Origin: JAZGGS01 sp963764825
GTDB lineage: Bacteria > Bacteroidota > Ignavibacteria > Ignavibacteriales > Ignavibacteriaceae
Length of the DNA stretch: 64,000 bases
NCBI GenBank assembly: GCA_963764825.1
Contig: CAVXUA010000008.1
Span: 310,001-374,000, forward strand
Direction of reading: 5' to 3'
Shown: positions 42,211 to 52,413 of the stretch, piece after piece
Numbering within the stretch: the stretch's first letter is position 1
How the letters are laid out: every line of letters starts with the position of its first letter
Program-made: the position numbers and the translations under genes
The notes under the pieces: model-generated
What the model was told of the DNA's origin: nothing
What the model saw: only the letters and a program-made list of their open reading frames with translations
Database searches by the model: none

Positions 42211-43077
42211 ATGAAGAGTAGACACTCAGATATTGCCGGCTTAGTTGTTTTATATAATCCTGAACAGAATGTAATAGCAAATATTCAATCATATATTAGC
42301 CAGCTTTCTAAGCTATACGTGGTTGACAATTCTGAAGTGTGCAATAACAAGATTATTGAAACCATTAAAGCTTTTAACAATTCTAAATATATTTTTCATG
42401 GTGAAAATTTAGGTATAGCAAAAGCTCTAAACATAGGAGCGGAAGAAGCAATTAAAGATGGCTTTAAGTTTCTATTTACATTTGATCAGGACAGTAAAGC
42501 AACTGCTGGGATGATTGAAACAATGATTAGTTTTTTGGCGGAAAATGATTACTCATCCATCGGAATTTTATCTCCATTTCAGGACAATAAAGGATATAAA
42601 AAACCACCTAGTAAAAAAATAACTAAGGTATCAAATATTGCAACTTCAGGGAATCTATTAAATCTTAATTCATACAAACAGGTTGGACGTTTCATTGATG
42701 AATTATTTATCGATTATGTGGATATCGAATATTGTCTAAGATTGAATGATCGTGGCTATAAAGTTATCAGATTGAACGAAGCCATCCTTAAACATAATCT
42801 CGGTACTATTGTTAAGCGTAGATTTTTATTTCGGAAAGTTGCTGTAACTAACCATTCTCCATTAAGATTGTATTATAGAACTCGGAATCGTTTTTATGTG
42901 TTAAGAAAATACAAATACAAATTTCCATTGTTTAGTACGTACAATTTCCTCCGGTTGTTTATGGAGACTTTAAAAATTGTTTGTTTTGAGAGTAAAAGAA
43001 AAGAGAAAATGCGTATGATGATTAAAGGATTTTCACACTATAAAATGAATAAATTTGGGAAGCTGACACTTACTTAA
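42211..43077 (+). CDS. Glycosyltransferase family 2 (rhamnosyltransferase-like)
   Basis: A protein of about 288 residues of the WbbL/RfbF type. Features are VDNSEV, GENLGIAKALNIGAEEAI, the DxD-like FTFDQDSKAT, TSGNLLNLNSYKQVG and DYVDIEYCLRL (acidic catalytic region). The NLG and D-x-D-x-x patterns fit GT2 rhamnosyltransferases, but the donor is not certain. I prefer the ATG at 42211 to the TTG at 42196. Intact. Confidence 0.85.
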   Translation: MKSRHSDIAGLVVLYNPEQNVIANIQSYISQLSKLYVVDNSEVCNNKIIETIKAFNNSKYIFHGENLGIAKALNIGAEEAIKDGFKFLFTFDQDSKATAGMIETMISFLAENDYSSIGILSPFQDNKGYKKPPSKKITKVSNIATSGNLLNLNSYKQVGRFIDELFIDYVDIEYCLRLNDRGYKVIRLNEAILKHNLGTIVKRRFLFRKVAVTNHSPLRLYYRTRNRFYVLRKYKYKFPLFSTYNFLRLFMETLKIVCFESKRKEKMRMMIKGFSHYKMNKFGKLTLT

Positions 43078-43173
43078 TATCACAATGGAAGTGCTGGAAA
43101 AGTAAATCAGTTTAATGTTAATGTATCACTTCAGACGGCTTAAGTTAACTTGTATTGGAGATTTAGAACAATT

Positions 43174-44247
43174 ATGAAGATACTTATTTTACCAAGATAT
43201 GAACCTCAAGCAGCGAGCAGCCGTTATCGTTTTTATCAATATATTCCATACCTTAATGCCCAAAGATGGGAAGTTACAGTAAAACCACTTCTAAGTAACA
43301 ATTATATCAAATATTTATATGATAAAACGCCTTTACCTGTCACTGAAATTATTCAAGGATATTTTAAGAGAATAATTCAACTCCTAAACAAAAAAAAATT
43401 TGATTTAATATGGCTTCAACAAGAAGTGCTCCCGTGGATACCATCAGTATTTGAAAATATTTTGGTAAGTGGGCATATCAAGATAGTTGCCGATTATGAT
43501 GATGCTTTTTTCCATCGATATGATCAAAGTAAAAGTTTGTTTATTAGAAGTTTATTAAAAAATAAAATAGATTCAGTGATGAAATACGCAGACATGGTTC
43601 TAGCAGGTAATAATTATTTGCTGGAAAGATCAAAATTGAATAATGGAAATATTAAATTATTTCCTACTGTGGTTGATATAAATAAATTTAAAAATTCCAA
43701 ACCAATTAAAGATGATTGTTTCACTATCGGTTGGATAGGTTCACCTGGTACGGCTAAATATCTGAATCTAATAGAAGATGCATTAAAAGAAGCATCACAA
43801 GACAAAAATATACGAATTTGTTTAATTGGAGCTAATAATATTAAGATAAACGGTGTGTCAATAAGGCATATCAAGTGGGATGAAAATACCGAGGTAGAAG
43901 AAATATCGAAATTTGATGTTGGAATAATGCCGTTACCTAACAATCCCTGGGAAAAGGGTAAATGTGGTTTTAAATTAATTCAATATTTATCTTGTGGTAT
44001 TCCAGTTATTGGCTCACCTGTGGGAGTTAACAGAGATATAATTATTAATGGTGATAATGGTTTTCAAGCAAATAGTACAGAAGAATGGGTAAAATACATC
44101 AGATTACTAAAAGAGAATAAAGAATTAATTTTAAAAATGGGAATAAATGGGAGAAGGTTTGTTGAAGAAAGATATTCATTACAAAAAAATGCTATTAAAT
44201 TAATAGATTATTTTAATGAACTTTGCAGGTATAAATTTGAAAAATAA
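43174..44247 (+). CDS. Glycosyltransferase (GT-B fold)
   Basis: A 357-residue protein beginning MKILILPRYEPQAASSRYRF. Features are IVADYDDAFFHRYDQS, the linker TIGWIGSPGTAKYLNLIEDA, DVGIMPLPNNPWEKGKCGFK and KLIQYLSCGIPVIGSPVGVN, which is the donor-binding region. The upstream TTG at 43150 is less likely because it lacks a ribosome site. It overlaps the next gene by 32 bases. Donor and acceptor are unknown. Confidence 0.85.
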   Translation: MKILILPRYEPQAASSRYRFYQYIPYLNAQRWEVTVKPLLSNNYIKYLYDKTPLPVTEIIQGYFKRIIQLLNKKKFDLIWLQQEVLPWIPSVFENILVSGHIKIVADYDDAFFHRYDQSKSLFIRSLLKNKIDSVMKYADMVLAGNNYLLERSKLNNGNIKLFPTVVDINKFKNSKPIKDDCFTIGWIGSPGTAKYLNLIEDALKEASQDKNIRICLIGANNIKINGVSIRHIKWDENTEVEEISKFDVGIMPLPNNPWEKGKCGFKLIQYLSCGIPVIGSPVGVNRDIIINGDNGFQANSTEEWVKYIRLLKENKELILKMGINGRRFVEERYSLQKNAIKLIDYFNELCRYKFEK

Positions 44248-45424
44248 CGATACAGGGAAGAAAGTTTTACATATTATTACTCTGTTTAGTGTAGGTGGAG
44301 CAACTGAGAATACAATATTTACTGTAGATGGTTTAATTAAGAAGGGCTATGATGTTGATATAATTACGGGTCCTAATATCAGCTCTGAAGGTAGCATGTA
44401 TAGTATATGTAAAAATTTAAATATACCAGTATTTACTTTTAATAGTCTTAAACGAGATATTTCACCTTTTAGTGATATAATAGTAATTTTTCAATTATAT
44501 CATTTTATAAAAAAAAATAATTATGAAATTGTTCATACTCACAGTTCGAAGGCTGGTGTAGTTGGTCGAATTGCAGCTTGGTTGGCAAAAACTCCCATCA
44601 TAATTCATCATAATCATGCAAAACCATATCACCGTTTTCAAAACTGGTTTATTCGAACACTTTATAAGAGTATTGAAAAATTTGCGTCACTATTTTGCAA
44701 TATAATTGTTTCTGTGACTTATACAATTGTTAATGAAATGGTAAAAGATAAAATTGCACCAAGAGAAAAATTTGTTATGATAAGAAGTGGTTTTAACATA
44801 GAAAATTTTAAAAATTTTGATTCGTCTAATAATCATAAAATAAAAGATAAATTTGGTTTAACTGATGAGGATATTGTGATTGGTAAAATTGCACGTTTAT
44901 CAATAATAAAAGGTCATATCTATTTACTTCAAGCATTTGAAAATGTGTGCGAGCATATTCCTAATGTTAAATTATTGTTCGTTGGTGATGGTGAAAATAA
45001 AGACGAATTATTAAGATTTATTGACAAAAAAAGATTAAATGATAAAATTATTTTTACAGGGCTAATTCCGCCAGATGAAATGCCTTCTATAATTTCATTA
45101 ATTGATATTGTTGTGCACACAGCTTTATTGGAAGGTCTGCCAAGGGTTTTTACCCAATCAATGTTAATGGGAAAGCCTGTTATTTCATTTGATCTTGACG
45201 GAGCGAATGAAGTGATAGAAAATGGCAAAAACGGATACTTGATAGAACCATTAAATCTCGAAATGTTAACTGAAAAAATAATTGATCTGGCATCAAATAT
45301 TACTAAATCTAAAAATTTTGGAAGTTATGGAATGAATAATATCAAAGACGATTTTTCAATATATGCCATGGTAGAGAAAAATCATGAATTATATCAAGAA
45401 TTATTAGCAAAACACGCTAAATAA
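44216..45424 (+). CDS. Glycosyltransferase family 4
   Basis: A protein of up to 402 residues. Visible are ITLFSVGGATENTIF, IVHTHSSKAGVVGRIAAWLA, IIHHNHAKPYHR, VIGKIARLSIIKGHIYLLQA, LLFVGDGENKDEL and LEGLPRVFTQSMLMGKPVIS, the standard GT4 set. The ATG at 44216 lies 32 bases inside the previous gene; an in-frame TTG at 44237 is an alternative start. Intact. It likely adds one sugar of the repeat unit. Confidence 0.88.
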   Translation: MNFAGINLKNNDTGKKVLHIITLFSVGGATENTIFTVDGLIKKGYDVDIITGPNISSEGSMYSICKNLNIPVFTFNSLKRDISPFSDIIVIFQLYHFIKKNNYEIVHTHSSKAGVVGRIAAWLAKTPIIIHHNHAKPYHRFQNWFIRTLYKSIEKFASLFCNIIVSVTYTIVNEMVKDKIAPREKFVMIRSGFNIENFKNFDSSNNHKIKDKFGLTDEDIVIGKIARLSIIKGHIYLLQAFENVCEHIPNVKLLFVGDGENKDELLRFIDKKRLNDKIIFTGLIPPDEMPSIISLIDIVVHTALLEGLPRVFTQSMLMGKPVISFDLDGANEVIENGKNGYLIEPLNLEMLTEKIIDLASNITKSKNFGSYGMNNIKDDFSIYAMVEKNHELYQELLAKHAK

Positions 45425-45518
45425 AATTTATTTTAATTTAATTCTTGTAAACAGATAGAATTTGTAATCTTTAAAATATTATTAATAAAAATTTAATTAA
45501 ACCTAGAATAAATTTAAA

Positions 45519-46577
45519 ATGAATAAGCAAATATTAGTGACAGGTGCAGCCGGATTTATCGGCTACCATCTTGTTAAGGAATTACTTTTAAGAGGATATG
45601 ATGTTATTGGTCTAGATAATATTAATAATTATTCCGAGGTAGAGTTAAAGATTGGCAGATTAAGAGAATTAGGAATTTCTAAAAAAAAGATTAAGTATAA
45701 TCAATATGTAAATAGTGTAATATTTGATTCCTTTAGGTTTATTAAAATTGATTTAAATAATAAAGAATATATTAAAAAATTATTTTCAGATAATAATATT
45801 AAAATAGTTTTAAATCTTGCAGCACAAACAGGTGTAAGATTTTCTTTAGTAAATCCTTACGCATATACAGATAGTAATATTTCCGGTTTTTTAAATATAT
45901 TGGAAAATTGCAGACATTATGAAATAGAACATCTAGTTTTTGCAAGTAGTTCTTCAGTTTATGGTTTAAACGAATCGATGCCTTATTCAACTAATGCGAA
46001 CGTAGATCACCCCGTTAGTTTATATGCAGCAACTAAAAAGGCGAATGAATTAATGGCTCACTCTTACAGTTATTTATTTGATATCCCAACAACAGGTTTG
46101 CGTTTTTTTACTGTTTATGGTGAATGGGGAAGACCTGATATGTCTTATTTTATTTTTACGCAGTCAATATATGAAGGTAAACCAATCAATGTATTTAACA
46201 ATGGTGAGATGGAAAGAGATTTTACTTATGTGGGTGATGTTGTTGACGGCGTGATGCAAGTTATGAATAAGCCTCCTGAAAAGAATTATCAATGGAATTG
46301 TGAACTCCCGGAAGCTTCTTCCTCTATTGCCCCGTATAAGTTGTACAATTTAGGAAATAATAATCCTGTTAAATTACTCGATTTTATAAGGGAAATAGAA
46401 AAATCAATTGGGATTAAAGCAAATATCAATTTCTTACCAATGCAGCCTGGCGATGTGGTCAAAACTTGGGCAGATATAACTGAATTTAAAAAAGCTTTTA
46501 ACTATAAACCTAAAACTACCATTAATGTTGGAATTCCAAAATTTATTAGTTGGTTTAAAAAAGTTTATCACTATTAA
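45519..46577 (+). CDS. NAD-dependent epimerase, UDP-glucuronate 4-epimerase-like
   Basis: A 352-residue extended SDR. GAAGFIGYHLVKELLLRG is the NAD motif (residues 8-25). The region NINNYSEVELKIGRLREL is the hallmark extension of the UDP-glucuronate epimerase / CapI group. The catalytic FASSSSVYG and YAATKKANE (Tyr-x3-Lys), and RFFTVYGEWGRPDMS, complete the match. It probably supplies UDP-galacturonate for the polysaccharide. UDP-glucose epimerase is the main alternative. Intact. Confidence 0.88.
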   Translation: MNKQILVTGAAGFIGYHLVKELLLRGYDVIGLDNINNYSEVELKIGRLRELGISKKKIKYNQYVNSVIFDSFRFIKIDLNNKEYIKKLFSDNNIKIVLNLAAQTGVRFSLVNPYAYTDSNISGFLNILENCRHYEIEHLVFASSSSVYGLNESMPYSTNANVDHPVSLYAATKKANELMAHSYSYLFDIPTTGLRFFTVYGEWGRPDMSYFIFTQSIYEGKPINVFNNGEMERDFTYVGDVVDGVMQVMNKPPEKNYQWNCELPEASSSIAPYKLYNLGNNNPVKLLDFIREIEKSIGIKANINFLPMQPGDVVKTWADITEFKKAFNYKPKTTINVGIPKFISWFKKVYHY

Positions 46578-46634
46578 TATTTTGTGATTTAGAGTAGTGA
46601 ATATTTTAGAAACATAAAGCTAGTAATGTTGTAT

Positions 46635-46642
46635 TAACTTTG
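46635..46642 (+). promoter_or_regulatory. Possible -7 box upstream of the glycosylphosphotransferase gene
   Basis: TAACTTTG matches TAnnTTTG, 74 bases before the ATG at 46717. The -33 region is poor. Confidence 0.35.
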
Positions 46643-46716
46643 GGTATTAAAGATATATGTAACTAAGAATTTTTAGAAGAAGATAAGTAAAAACCATAGG
46701 ATCTCAATTGTAGTAA

Positions 46717-48123
46717 ATGAACAAAAAAACTGAAAAAATAATTATTCTCCTTGCTGATTTCATCACCATCAACCTTGCATGGGTGTCTTTCTTTTACTTA
46801 AGGGTAGAAACAGGTTGGTTTAAACTTTTAGTGATGCCGGAAGTGCTTTTGCCGATGGTGGTTGTTTATGTTTACTGGTTGGTGGTTTTTACTTTCGTAG
46901 GAATGTACCGAACCTGGTTTGCCTCTTCACGTTTCGATGAGATATCAACTCTCTTCAAATCTACTTTCGTTGGCATATTTATTCTATTCTTTCTTATCTA
47001 CCTTGATGATTATGTACATGGAGTAGAATCAAGCAGCAGGATATTAATATTTATTTACTGGGCACTTCTGTTCGCATCAACAAGTTTCGGCAGGTTGTTC
47101 ATCCGTAGTTTGCAGCGTACACTTCTTATAAAAGGTATCGGCAGAAAATGTGCGGTTATTGTTGGCTTCAATCCTAAAGCTAACGAAGTGCACGACCAGA
47201 TTCTTGAGCATCCTGCGTTGGGTCTTGATATTGAAGCTTACATTGCGGTTAATCCGGAAAATGTTGGGAAATCCTATAAAAATATTAAAGTCCGGGGTTC
47301 AATTGATCAGCTTTCGGATATTGTTATTAAATCTCATTCAACTGAAGTGATAATTGCATCTGGAAAAAGAGGATCACGATCTTCTTGTGGAAGTTATCTC
47401 AAAGCTGGAATATAAAGGGATCGGGCTTAAAATAGTTCCCGATCTTTATGAAATACTTAGCGGGCAAGCTCGTACTTCGCAGATTTACGGTATCCCACTT
47501 ATCGATATTATGCCGGAGCTTATGCCCGAATGGGAGAAAAAACTTAAACGAATCATTGATATGCTGGTTTCTTTTACTATCCTTATTATCACTCTTCCAA
47601 TAAGTTTAATCACTGCAATTGCAATTAAGACTTGATAGCAAAGGTCCTGTTTTTTTCGGGCAGGAAAGAAGCGGTGTTAATGGCTCTTCCTTCAGGATGC
47701 TTAAGTTCAGATCGATGTTTGAAGATGCAGAAAAGCATACAGGTCCTGTTTGGTCTCAGAAAAACGATCCGCGCGTTACAAGAGTGGGTAAAGTTATGAG
47801 AAGATTAAGGATTGATGAAATCCCACAAATGTACAACGTACTTAAAGGGAGAAATGAGTTTGGTTGGACCGAGACCGGAACGACCGTTCTTTGTTGAAAA
47901 ATTATCTGAAGAAATTCCGTATTATAAAAGAAGATTAAAAGTAAGACCCGGTATTACCGGCTGGGCGCAGGTTAAACATAAGTATGATGAAAATATTGAA
48001 GACGTTAAAGTTAAATTAAGATATGATCTTTTCTATATTGAAAACATGTCGATTAGAATGGACTTTAAAATATTGATGAGAACAATGTACGTTGTTTTAT
48101 TCGGAAAAGGGCATTATAGTTAA
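46717..48123 (+). CDS. Undecaprenyl-phosphate sugar phosphotransferase (WcaJ-like), three frameshifts
   Basis: This enzyme starts the repeat unit by moving a sugar-1-phosphate onto undecaprenyl phosphate. The N-terminal part has four helices (KIIILLADFITINLAWVSFF first), then a CoA-binding-like domain, a membrane-entry helix (MLVSFTILIITLPISLITAI), and a complete catalytic domain: FRMLKFRSMFEDAE, RRLRIDEIPQMYNVLKG, MSLVGPRPERPFFVEKL and VRPGITGWAQVKHKYDENIE. Breaks occur near 47370, 47633 and 47855, each one base. Total about 468 residues. Donor sugar unknown. All catalytic motifs survive, so it is probably active in the living cell. Confidence 0.87.
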
Positions 48124-48155
48124 TCTGGTCTTAAATTAAAATACTCAATCGAACT

Positions 48156-48883
48156 ATGGCAGAAAAAAAATCTCTTGTAATTATTCCAACCTTTAACGAA
48201 ATGGAAAACATACCTAAACTCATCCCGGAAGTTCTTTCTAAAGATGAAGGTATTGAAATTCTTGTAGTTGATGACAATTCGCCCGACGGCACTGCAGCTT
48301 ATATTGAAAAGCTGATGCAAAGTAACAATAAAGATCCATCTTATAAAGCGGGATTATAAAATGGGACTGGGGACTGCTTACTTAGCAGGTTTTAAATATG
48401 CACTTGAACATAGCTTCGATTATATTTTTGAAATGGATGCTGATTTTTCCCACGACCCAAAAGAGATAGTAAATTTTTTAAATGAAATTAAAAACTACGA
48501 TCTCGTCCTTGGCAGCAGGTATATTAGACGGGGTAAATGTTGTTAACTGGCCAATGCGCAGGTTAATATTAAGCTACTCTGCAAATATTTATACAAAAAT
48601 AATTACCGGGCTGCATATTAACGATGCAACCGGCGGTTATAAATGTTTTAGAAGAAAAGTTCTTGAAGCAATAGATCTTGATAAAATAAAATCAAATGGT
48701 TATGCATTCCAGATTGAGATGACATTTAAAGCATGGAAAAAAGGATTTAAGATTAAAGAGATTCCTATCACTTTTGTTGATCGTGTTAAAGGAACTTCAA
48801 AGATGTCTAAAAAAATTGTACGCGAAGCAGTTATAAGAGTTTGGAAACTTAGAATAAGAAGTATGTTTGGTATTCTTAAATAG
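48156..48883 (+). CDS. Polyprenol monophosphomannose synthase-like GT2, two frameshifts
   Basis: A GT2 enzyme of about 243 residues resembling dolichyl-phosphate mannose synthase. Features are VIIPTFNEMENIPKLIPEVL, VVDDNSPDGTA, MGLGTAYLAGFKYALEHSFD, the DxD of FEMDADFSHDP, ATGGYKCFRR and EIPITFVDRVKGTSKMS. Breaks near 48330 and 48525 are each repaired by one base (giving KIHLIKRDYKMGLG and RYIDGVNVVNWPMRR). It has no C-terminal membrane domain. It should make polyprenyl-phosphate sugar for extracellular glycosylation. Confidence 0.87.
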
Positions 48884-48891
48884 GTGATGAA

Positions 48892-50880
48892 TTGGATCTT
48901 TCGATAATAATAGTAAACTATAATGTAAAAGAGTTTCTTCAGAATTTACTTCACTCAATTGATAAAGCTTCACAAAATCTTTCCAGCGAAATAATAGTTG
49001 TGGATAATGCATCTGATGACGGAAGTGTTGAACTGCTAAAATCAAAATTTCCTTCTAGTTAAATTAATTGAAAACAAAACCAACCTTGGCTTTGGTAAAG
49101 CAAATAACCAGGCGTTAAAGATAGCTAAAGGTAAATATCTTCTTTTAATAAATCCGGATGCGGTTATAAGTGAAGATACACGTTAAGAAGATGATTGAAT
49201 TTTTGGAAGAACAAAATGATGCAGGTTTAGCAGGCTGTAAAATTCTCAATCCCGATGGATCACTTCAACTGGCTTGCAGACGAAGTTTTCCGGGACCATG
49301 GACATCCTTCTGTAAAGTTACCGGTTTGAGTAACCTTTTCCCTAACAGTAAAATGTTTGCACGTTACAATCTTACTTATTTAGATGAAAACCAGACTTAC
49401 GAAGTTGACGCAATTTCAGGTTCATTTATGATGCTGAAAAGAGAAGTTTATGAAAAAGTTGGTGGTTTTGATGAACAGTTTTTTATGTATGGTGAAGATC
49501 TTGATCTCTGTTACAGGATACAAAAAGCTGGATACAAAGTATTTTATGTACACACTACGCAGGTAATACATTACAAGGGAGAAAGCACAAAGCGAAGCAG
49601 TATGGATGAAACAAAAGTTTTTTACAATGCGATGCACCTGTTTGTAAAAAAACATTTTTCCAGTTCATTCCTTGTTGAAATTATTTTAAGATCGGCAATT
49701 GGATTTAGAAAATTGTTTGCATTTCTGGGTAAACGTAAGCTTATCTTCTTTTCTATTTTCCTTGATTTTATTTTCTTCAATATCTCTTTATTCATTGCAG
49801 AAAAAATATATATGGGAATGACTAACGTGGGAGGGCTTCAATAAACCTGATTACCTGGTTATTTATACAATCCCTGCGCTGGTTCATATTATCGTAGCAT
49901 CATTAATTGGTGTTTATAAAAGAGAATGTTTTCTGTTCTAAGGAATTTTGGTGCAATTATTTTAAGTTTTATCATTCTTACCTCAATAACATTTTTCTTT
50001 AAGGAATATGCGTACAGCCGTGCGGTTGTGGTATTATCCTACTTACTGCTCTTCATTATTTTAACAATGTGGAGAGTGGTTTTAAAACTCTTCTTTAAAG
50101 TTGGAGTAAAGTTAGACGGCACAATTAATAAGCGAACACTCGTTGTAGGAATTGATGATCACGCAGTAGAGATAGCAAAAAAATTAAAAGCCCAGAAAAA
50201 GGATATTTATAATTTTATAGGATTTATCGGAAAGTCACATTCTGATGTAGGTAAAAAGCTGGAAGGATTTGAAGTTGCAGGAAGCTTGCAAAATTTTGGA
50301 AAGGTAATTAAGGAAAAACAAATTAATGAAGTTATCTTTTCATCACATGATTTACCCTACGGCGAAATGATGTCGCTTGTATCAGCAAGTCCTTATAATA
50401 GTGTGGAGTTTAAGATAAGCGGAGATGATCTAAGTTATGCCGTTGGTAAAACTTCTGTTTCAATGCTGGATGATATTCCCTTAATTGAATTACACTATAA
50501 TATTTCCAATCCCCGGTTAAAAACTATTAAATATCTTTTCGATTTTTTGCTGGCAGTTCCGGTTTTGTTTTTGATTTATCCTTTTATATATTTCTCATCA
50601 AAGCTAAGTAAAAAGGAATCTGCTTTTAAAAACTTTATTCTTGGTATCCCCTCTGTTTTAATAGGAAAACGTAGCTTTGTAGGTCCAAAATCAGCAAACA
50701 ATAACTCAGGTATGTTCATTGGTAAAACAGGTTTAACAGGATTTTGGTACATTGAGGATGAAGAAAATGAAGCCAATGATAAACTGGATATTTACTATGC
50801 AAAAAACCAGAATATTTGGCTGGATACTGGAAATACTTGGTAAAACATTAAATAAAATGTGGAGTAAAAAAGATAAGTAA
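48892..50880 (+). CDS. GT2 fused to degenerate polyprenyl glycosylphosphotransferase-like domain, about five frameshifts
   Basis: Reconstruction gives one protein of about 660 residues. The N-terminal 300 are a WbbL-like GT2 (LSIIIVNYNVKEFLQNLL, VVDNASDDGS, NLGFGKANNQAL, INPDAVIS, SGSFMMLKREVYEKVGGFDE, MYGEDLDLCYRI). Coding continues without a start codon gap into helices and a CoA-binding-like region, then a shortened sugar-transferase tail (GKRSFVGPK, GKTGLTGFWYI, DIYYAKNQNIWLD). The normal K-x-RSM and LDELPQ catalytic motifs are missing. Breaks lie near 49061, 49184, 49840, 49921 and 50829. The start is TTG 48892, nine bases after the previous gene. The stop overlaps the accA start. The fusion is inferred across frameshifts. 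Confidence 0.75.
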
Positions 50881-51830
50881 TGGGTAAAACTATTTTAGAT
50901 TTTGAAAAACCAATTTTTGAACTAGAAGAAAAACTTGTAGAGATGCGAAAATCTTCCAGTGGACTGAATATTGATAAAGAGATTGCAAGAATTGAAGGAA
51001 AAGTTGCCCAGCTAAAAGAAGAACTTTATAAGGATTTAACCAGGTGGCAGCGTGTGCAGCTTGCGAGGCATCCTGACAGACCTTATACTTTGGATTTTAT
51101 TGACCTTATGACTACTGATTTTGTTGAGCTGCACGGCGACAGGCATTTTGGTGATGATAAAGCGATTGTGGGTGGCTTTGCAAACCTGGATGAGTATAAA
51201 GTTATGCTGATCGGGCATCAAAAGGGAAGAGACACAAAATCGAATGTGTACCGCAATTTTGGAATGGCAAATCCCGAAGGCTACCGCAAAGCCCTTCGAT
51301 TAATGAAGCTGGCAGAAAAGTTTAATAAACCTGTTATAACAATGCTGGATACACCTGGTGCATACCCCGGTCTGGAAGCCGAAGAGCGCGGGCAGGCAGA
51401 AGCAATTGCAAAAAATCTTTTTGAAATGAGTAAGCTTAAAGTTCCTATAGTTGTTGTTATAATTGGTGAAGGTGCAAGCGGAGGCGCTCTTGGTATTGGT
51501 ATTGGCGATAGAATCCTGATGCTTGAAAATTGCTGGTACTCGGTTATAAGCCCTGAATCCTGTTCAAGTATTTTGTGGAGAAGCTGGGATTTTAAAGAAC
51601 AGGCAGCCGAAGCATTAAAACTTACCGCTCCAGATTTGCTTGAACAAAAGATAATTGATAGGATAATTCCTGAACCGCTTGGAGGCGCACATATAGAACA
51701 CGAAGCTGCAGCTAAAATTCTTAAAGATGCACTAAAAGAAGAACTGGCGCAATTAGTTAAAATAAAACCGGAAAAACTTATTGAAAACCGTTTGGAAAAA
51801 TTTGGTAATATGGGAGCTTTTAGTGAATGA
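50880..51830 (+). CDS. accA: Acetyl-CoA carboxylase carboxyltransferase subunit alpha
   Basis: AccA, with AccD, transfers the carboxyl group from biotin to acetyl-CoA, the first step of fatty acid synthesis. The 316-residue protein shows WQRVQLARHPDRPYTLDFID, DRHFGDDKAIVGGFA, the oxyanion/CoA motif TPGAYPGLEAEERGQAEAIA and GEGASGGALGIGIGDRILML, then YSVISPESCSSILW. Intact and of normal length. Its ATG at 50880 overlaps the upstream stop (TAATG), although that neighbour is functionally unrelated. accD is not in the window. Confidence 0.97.
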   Translation: MGKTILDFEKPIFELEEKLVEMRKSSSGLNIDKEIARIEGKVAQLKEELYKDLTRWQRVQLARHPDRPYTLDFIDLMTTDFVELHGDRHFGDDKAIVGGFANLDEYKVMLIGHQKGRDTKSNVYRNFGMANPEGYRKALRLMKLAEKFNKPVITMLDTPGAYPGLEAEERGQAEAIAKNLFEMSKLKVPIVVVIIGEGASGGALGIGIGDRILMLENCWYSVISPESCSSILWRSWDFKEQAAEALKLTAPDLLEQKIIDRIIPEPLGGAHIEHEAAAKILKDALKEELAQLVKIKPEKLIENRLEKFGNMGAFSE

Positions 51831-51884
51831 TTGATAACTAGTGAGATTTCATTTCGTATTCACTTAAAATGTAAACAAAATTTA

Positions 51885-51909
51885 AATCCCGATATATCGG
51901 GATTTTTTA
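51885..51909 (+). terminator. Intrinsic terminator after accA
   Basis: AATCCCGA (51885-51892) pairs with TCGGGATT (51897-51904) around a TATA loop, followed by a T run. It ends the long polysaccharide-accA transcript. Confidence 0.88.
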
Positions 51910-51941
51910 TTCATTAAAATTAAAAAAGCTTTATTGAATTT

Positions 51942-52358
51942 ATGTTAATCCATAAAACTAATTTACGTGTGCGTTATGCTGAAACTGACCAGATGCAATA
52001 CGCTTATTATGGAAATTACCTTGAGTACTTTGAAGTTGGAAGAGCTGAAATGATGCGGGAACATGGTTTAACTTATAAACAAATTGAAGAAAACAGTTAC
52101 CATATGCCTGTCTCTGAAGCTTTTGTAAAATATAAGAACCCTGCTTTCTACGATGAGCTTTTAGAAATAGAAACTAAAGTTGAAAAACTTCCCAAATTGA
52201 AAGTGCATATAGATCATAAAATAAAAAGTGTTGAAAGAGATGTGCTGATTGCGGAAGGATATGTAGAGCTGGTTTTTATAAAAAAGGAAACAAAAAAAAT
52301 TACTCGTCCACCAAAATTTTTTATTGATACAATTCAAATTCATTTTAATGATGAATGA
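51942..52358 (+). CDS. Acyl-CoA thioesterase, YbgC/4HBT family
   Basis: A 138-residue hotdog-fold protein. RVRYAETDQMQYAYYGNYLEYF is the 4-hydroxybenzoyl-CoA thioesterase signature, with Asp in AETDQ as the catalytic residue. RAEMMREHG and YELVF-like C-terminus (YVELVFIKK) complete the YbgC pattern. It hydrolyses short acyl-CoA or acyl-ACP thioesters. No tol-pal genes are adjacent. Intact; expressed after the terminator, so likely from its own promoter. Confidence 0.9.
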   Translation: MLIHKTNLRVRYAETDQMQYAYYGNYLEYFEVGRAEMMREHGLTYKQIEENSYHMPVSEAFVKYKNPAFYDELLEIETKVEKLPKLKVHIDHKIKSVERDVLIAEGYVELVFIKKETKKITRPPKFFIDTIQIHFNDE

Positions 52359-52413
52359 ATGGAAGAATATTTTACTTTATGTAATCGTATAAAACCAGCT
52401 TTAAAGGATTCTG

